A DNA stretch of 64,000 bases, taken from positions 868,001 to 932,000 of the forward strand of contig NZ_PYLO01000001.1 in assembly GCF_003024715.1 (NCBI RefSeq), given 5' to 3'. Shown piece after piece: positions 61,391 to 64,000 of this stretch. A program made the position numbers and the translations under genes. The stretch is from Clostridium fessum. GTDB lineage: Bacteria; Bacillota; Clostridia; Lachnospirales; Lachnospiraceae. The notes beneath the pieces were generated by a model. The model searched no databases. It was not told the origin of the DNA and saw only the letters and a program-made list of their open reading frames with translations. Position 1 is the first letter of the stretch; every line of letters begins with the position of its first letter.

Positions 61391-62290
61391 TTATTTTTCA
61401 CGGCTGACCAGCATCTCGATCAGCTCTTCGAGGAATTCATTCTTTCCAGGCAGGGAATAGAGGATATCAACCGCCGTCTCCGAAAGCTGTTTGACATCAT
61501 GCTTCGATTTCTCGATTCCCTCCAATGTCACATAAGTGGTTTTATTGTTTTTCTCATCGCTCAGAACCGGTTTTCCAAGCACCTCCTGGCTGCTGGTAAC
61601 GTCGAGAATATCATCCTGGATCTGGAACGCCAGACCGATCGCCGCCGCCATACGCTCTACTGTCCCGCACTCAGCTTCGCTCGCGCCCGCCATCACGGCT
61701 CCGATCACCATCGAAGCCTCCAAAAGTGCTCCCGTCTTTAAACGGTAGATAAAATCCAGCTTATCCTTCGGAATCGGCTGATTCGTCAGTTCCACATCCA
61801 CCGTCTGACCGCCGATCATGCCGTAAATACCCGTTTTTTCGGATAAAATCTGGATACAACGTCCCACCTTTGCCGCATCCGGCGTCATCGCAAATGCCTT
61901 TACCGCCGTCTCGATCGCGTAGATCAGAAGGGCATCTCCCGCCAGAACTGCCATATCATACCCATATGCAACCCAGGTCGTCTTTTTGCCACGGCGGTAC
62001 TTATCATTGTCCATACACGGAAGATCGTCATGAATCAGGGAAGATGTATGAATCATCTCGATCGCCGCCATCAGCGGCTCAATCTCTTTTCCCTGACCGC
62101 CAAACAGACGGTATACCTCACGCATCAGAATCGGACGAAGGCGTTTGCCGCCTGCCTTCACGCTGTAATTCATCGCTTCAAAGATCGTTTTCTGATGCCC
62201 TTCCTCTGCCGGAAGATAAGAATATACAATCTCTTCCGCTTCTTTGACTGCCTGTGCCAGCCGTTCCTTTGCATTTTCCATCTCTGTCAC
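61391..62290 (-). CDS. ispA: polyprenyl (farnesyl/geranylgeranyl) diphosphate synthase
   Basis: A 299-residue prenyl chain enzyme. The first Asp motif is SLIHDDLPCMDND, the second is FQIQDDILD. It joins isopentenyl units to make farnesyl or geranylgeranyl diphosphate, feeding undecaprenyl carriers used also by the polysaccharide locus. The start overlaps the xseB stop (ATGA). Product length cannot be told with certainty. Confidence 0.94.
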   Translation of the reverse strand: MTEMENAKERLAQAVKEAEEIVYSYLPAEEGHQKTIFEAMNYSVKAGGKRLRPILMREVYRLFGGQGKEIEPLMAAIEMIHTSSLIHDDLPCMDNDKYRRGKKTTWVAYGYDMAVLAGDALLIYAIETAVKAFAMTPDAAKVGRCIQILSEKTGIYGMIGGQTVDVELTNQPIPKDKLDFIYRLKTGALLEASMVIGAVMAGASEAECGTVERMAAAIGLAFQIQDDILDVTSSQEVLGKPVLSDEKNNKTTYVTLEGIEKSKHDVKQLSETAVDILYSLPGKNEFLEELIEMLVSREK

Positions 62291-62496
62291 GCCTCCGTCT
62301 CCTCGCCGTTTACGACCATAATCTGTTTTTCAACCTTATCTATCTTTTCACTGCAGGCGCGGACCAGACGCATTCCCGCCTCATACGACGCAAACGATTC
62401 TTCCAGCGTGCTGCGGCTGTCCTCCAGCGTCCGCATAATGCCATCCAGACGGTCAAACATTTCCTCGATCGAAAGTTCTTCCTTATTTTCTTCCAT
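62287..62496 (-). CDS. xseB: exonuclease VII small subunit
   Basis: A 69-residue helical protein, the small part of exonuclease VII. The family core SIEEMFDRLDGIMRTLEDS is present and the length is normal. It binds the large subunit XseA, coded just upstream with a 109-base gap. It overlaps ispA by 4 bases. Confidence 0.92.
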   Translation of the reverse strand: MEENKEELSIEEMFDRLDGIMRTLEDSRSTLEESFASYEAGMRLVRACSEKIDKVEKQIMVVNGEETEA

Positions 62497-62605
62497 CGAT
62501 CCTGCCTCCTGTTTTATCTAATATACTCTCGGAATCTTTCCTGAAAGAAAACGTGTTCTCAAATCTCTCTGTTATGATTCACACGCAACACAATGAACCA
62601 CTTTT

Positions 62606-63817
62606 TTACCCAGGCAGGTTTTCCTGATAAACCTCCCAGATCTCTGCCTCCACGCGTCCATCCGGCAGACGGACGGTCAGCGTATCCCCAGCTTGCAATC
62701 CTGTCACTGTCTCCACACGTTTTCCATCTGCATCCGTCACGAACCCATATCCGCCGCTTATCTTTTTTAACGGGGAGAGACCATCCATCCGGCTGCACAC
62801 CAGTTCCAGACGATGGCGCAGATCGGACACCTTTTTCTCCATCTGGCGCGCCATCTTAACTCTCGCATCTTCCAGATACTGCCGTCTCTCATTTAACTGG
62901 CTCTGCGGACTGTGAAGCTGCAGGCGCAGACGAAACTGCTCCAGGCGATAGGCATACTGCTCCGCCTTCTGCTCCATCCGCTTCGTCATCTGCTGTGCCG
63001 CCGCAATGCACTGCTGCTCAAACAGGTGGTAATCAAAAACCGCCAGTTCTGCCGCCGCCGAAGGAGTCGGGGCACGCAGATCCGCCACATAGTCCGCGAT
63101 CGTAACGTCTGTCTCATGCCCGACCGCCGAGATTACCGGCGTCCGGCACGCAAAAATCGCCCGCGCCACACTCTCCTCATTAAACGCCCACAGATCCTCA
63201 ATCGAACCGCCTCCGCGCCCGACGATCAGCACATCCAGATGCAGCGCATCCAGGGTCTGGATCGCCCGCACGATACTCGGCGCTGCCCCTGCTCCCTGCA
63301 CCAGTGCCGGACAGAGGACAAGCTGCACGTAAGGGTTCCGCCGTCCCGAGATATTGATAATATCCCGGATTGCTGCGCCGGTGCTCGCCGTCACGATACC
63401 GACCGTTTTTGCATACTTTGGGATCGGCGTTTTATATTCCGGGGAAAACATCCCCATTTCTTCTAATTCATTTCTCAGTTTTTCAAAGCGCCGGAATAAA
63501 TCGCCCGTGCCGTCCAGCGTGATCTCGCTGGCATAGAGCTGGTATCTTCCATCCCGCTCATACACTTCGATACTGCCCTTGACGACCACCTGCTGTCCTT
63601 CTTCCAGACGGAACGTAAGTCCCTTCCGCCTACTGGCAAACATAACTGCCTGCATCGCTCCCAGACCGTCTTTCAAGGTAAAATAAATATGACCGGACGT
63701 ATGATATTTGCAGTTAGAAACCTCGCCCTTGACCGAAATCCGGTTCAGGGCAAAGTCCTGTGCGAACATATTTTTAATGTATGCATTAACCTGCGAAACC
63801 GAATATACGCCAGCCAT
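62606..63817 (-). CDS. xseA: exonuclease VII large subunit
   Basis: A 403-residue nuclease subunit that cuts single-stranded DNA from both ends. The N-terminal OB fold (VSQVNAYIKNMFAQD, VSNCKYHTSGHIYFTLKD) is followed by the catalytic part with VGIVTASTGAAIRDI, GRGGGSIEDLWAFN and SAVGHETDVTIADYVADLRAPTP (in short pieces), then a coiled coil. The end has a small beta part. It starts 3 bases after the nusB stop. Confidence 0.95.
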   Translation of the reverse strand: MAGVYSVSQVNAYIKNMFAQDFALNRISVKGEVSNCKYHTSGHIYFTLKDGLGAMQAVMFASRRKGLTFRLEEGQQVVVKGSIEVYERDGRYQLYASEITLDGTGDLFRRFEKLRNELEEMGMFSPEYKTPIPKYAKTVGIVTASTGAAIRDIINISGRRNPYVQLVLCPALVQGAGAAPSIVRAIQTLDALHLDVLIVGRGGGSIEDLWAFNEESVARAIFACRTPVISAVGHETDVTIADYVADLRAPTPSAAAELAVFDYHLFEQQCIAAAQQMTKRMEQKAEQYAYRLEQFRLRLQLHSPQSQLNERRQYLEDARVKMARQMEKKVSDLRHRLELVCSRMDGLSPLKKISGGYGFVTDADGKRVETVTGLQAGDTLTVRLPDGRVEAEIWEVYQENLPG

Positions 63818-63820
63818 CGC

Positions 63821-64000
63821 TTATACCAGCTTCGCTAAAATGCCGTTGATAAATGCCGGTGAATCATCGCCGCCGAACTTCTTCGCCAGCTCGACCGCCT
63901 CATTGATCGCTACCTTCTCCGGTACATCGTCATCGTGCTTGATCTCGTATAATGCCAGGCGCAGGATCGTCAGTTCCACCTTGCCCATACGGCGGGTAGT
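63821..64000 (-). CDS. nusB: transcription antitermination factor NusB (partial, 5' end off window)
   Basis: The last 59 residues of Nus[18 protein letters not shown], then [18 protein letters not shown] and the end [10 protein letters not shown]. It helps antitermination on rRNA operons. The start is beyond the right edge. Confidence 0.92.
   Translation of the reverse strand, partial: TTRRMGKVELTILRLALYEIKHDDDVPEKVAINEAVELAKKFGGDDSPAFINGILAKLV

Noticed and set aside
1-64000. CRISPR array, tRNA or rRNA genes, reverse transcriptase or diversity-generating retroelement
   Set aside because: No regular repeat-spacer series, no tRNA-like fold and no RT motif were seen on either strand.

Overview
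The window looks like a Firmicutes chromosome, most likely family Lachnospiraceae. The right end carries the clostridial housekeeping run nusB-xseA-xseB-ispA-dxs-tlyA-nadK-argR-recN. Shine-Dalgarno sites are strong AGGAGG types, and nearly every gene lies on the minus strand. Species cannot be read from the sequence alone.

Region 1 (1 to about 19.5 kb) is the replication and early module of a prophage or phage-derived element, all on the minus strand. In transcription order it holds: an XRE repressor, a sigma-like HTH protein, small accessory proteins, a DUF2800 Cas4-like nuclease, a DUF2815 protein, a family A DNA polymerase, a DUF932 protein, a VRR-NUC nuclease, a SNF2-type helicase, ArpU-like small proteins, a MazF-like toxin, a P4-type primase/helicase, a SAM synthetase, an HNH endonuclease and a ParB/DNA methylase cut by the left edge. 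The helicase has an in-frame TAA inside its ATP-binding motif. No capsid, terminase or integrase gene is visible; they probably lie to the left.

Region 2 (19.5 to 28.2 kb) is accessory. It has an HTH/nuclease fusion gene with a small overlapping partner (minus strand) and a divergent plus-strand operon: XRE regulator, ImmA/IrrE protease, a conserved small protein, a Y-family polymerase, a YolD-like protein, a zinc-ribbon protein and a DUF6219 protein. The operon promoter is surrounded by four GAAC-N4-GTTC boxes, so this looks like a mobile SOS-type mutagenesis cassette. A run of small minus-strand genes follows (DUF6809, HTH, VOC, coiled coil).

Region 3 (28.3 to 54.0 kb) is an exopolysaccharide/capsule locus transcribed right to left: CpsB phosphatase, CpsC chain-length protein, CpsD tyrosine kinase, LCP ligase, a secreted protein, a priming sugar transferase, five further glycosyltransferases, two acyltransferases, a radical SAM protein, a Wzy-like polymerase, a pyruvyl transferase with its F420-dehydrogenase-like partner, a Wzx flippase, then GlmM, GlmS and a nucleotidyltransferase for precursor supply, and a VanZ-like membrane protein. 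The central part is clearly AT-rich, which suggests a horizontally exchanged serotype cassette.

The most striking feature is four long poly-G tracts (coding strand) in region 3. Two (10 G and 7 G) break the two acyltransferase genes, one (9 G) lies in frame near the start of a glycosyltransferase, and one (9 G) ends the F420-like gene. This is the classic layout of slipped-strand phase variation and would make sugar decoration and backbone assembly switchable.

Region 4 (54.0 to 64.0 kb) has an AP2-domain protein flanked by two near-identical palindromes, an intergenic stretch, and the housekeeping operon for isoprenoid synthesis, exonuclease VII, NAD kinase, ArgR and RecN, ending in a clear terminator.
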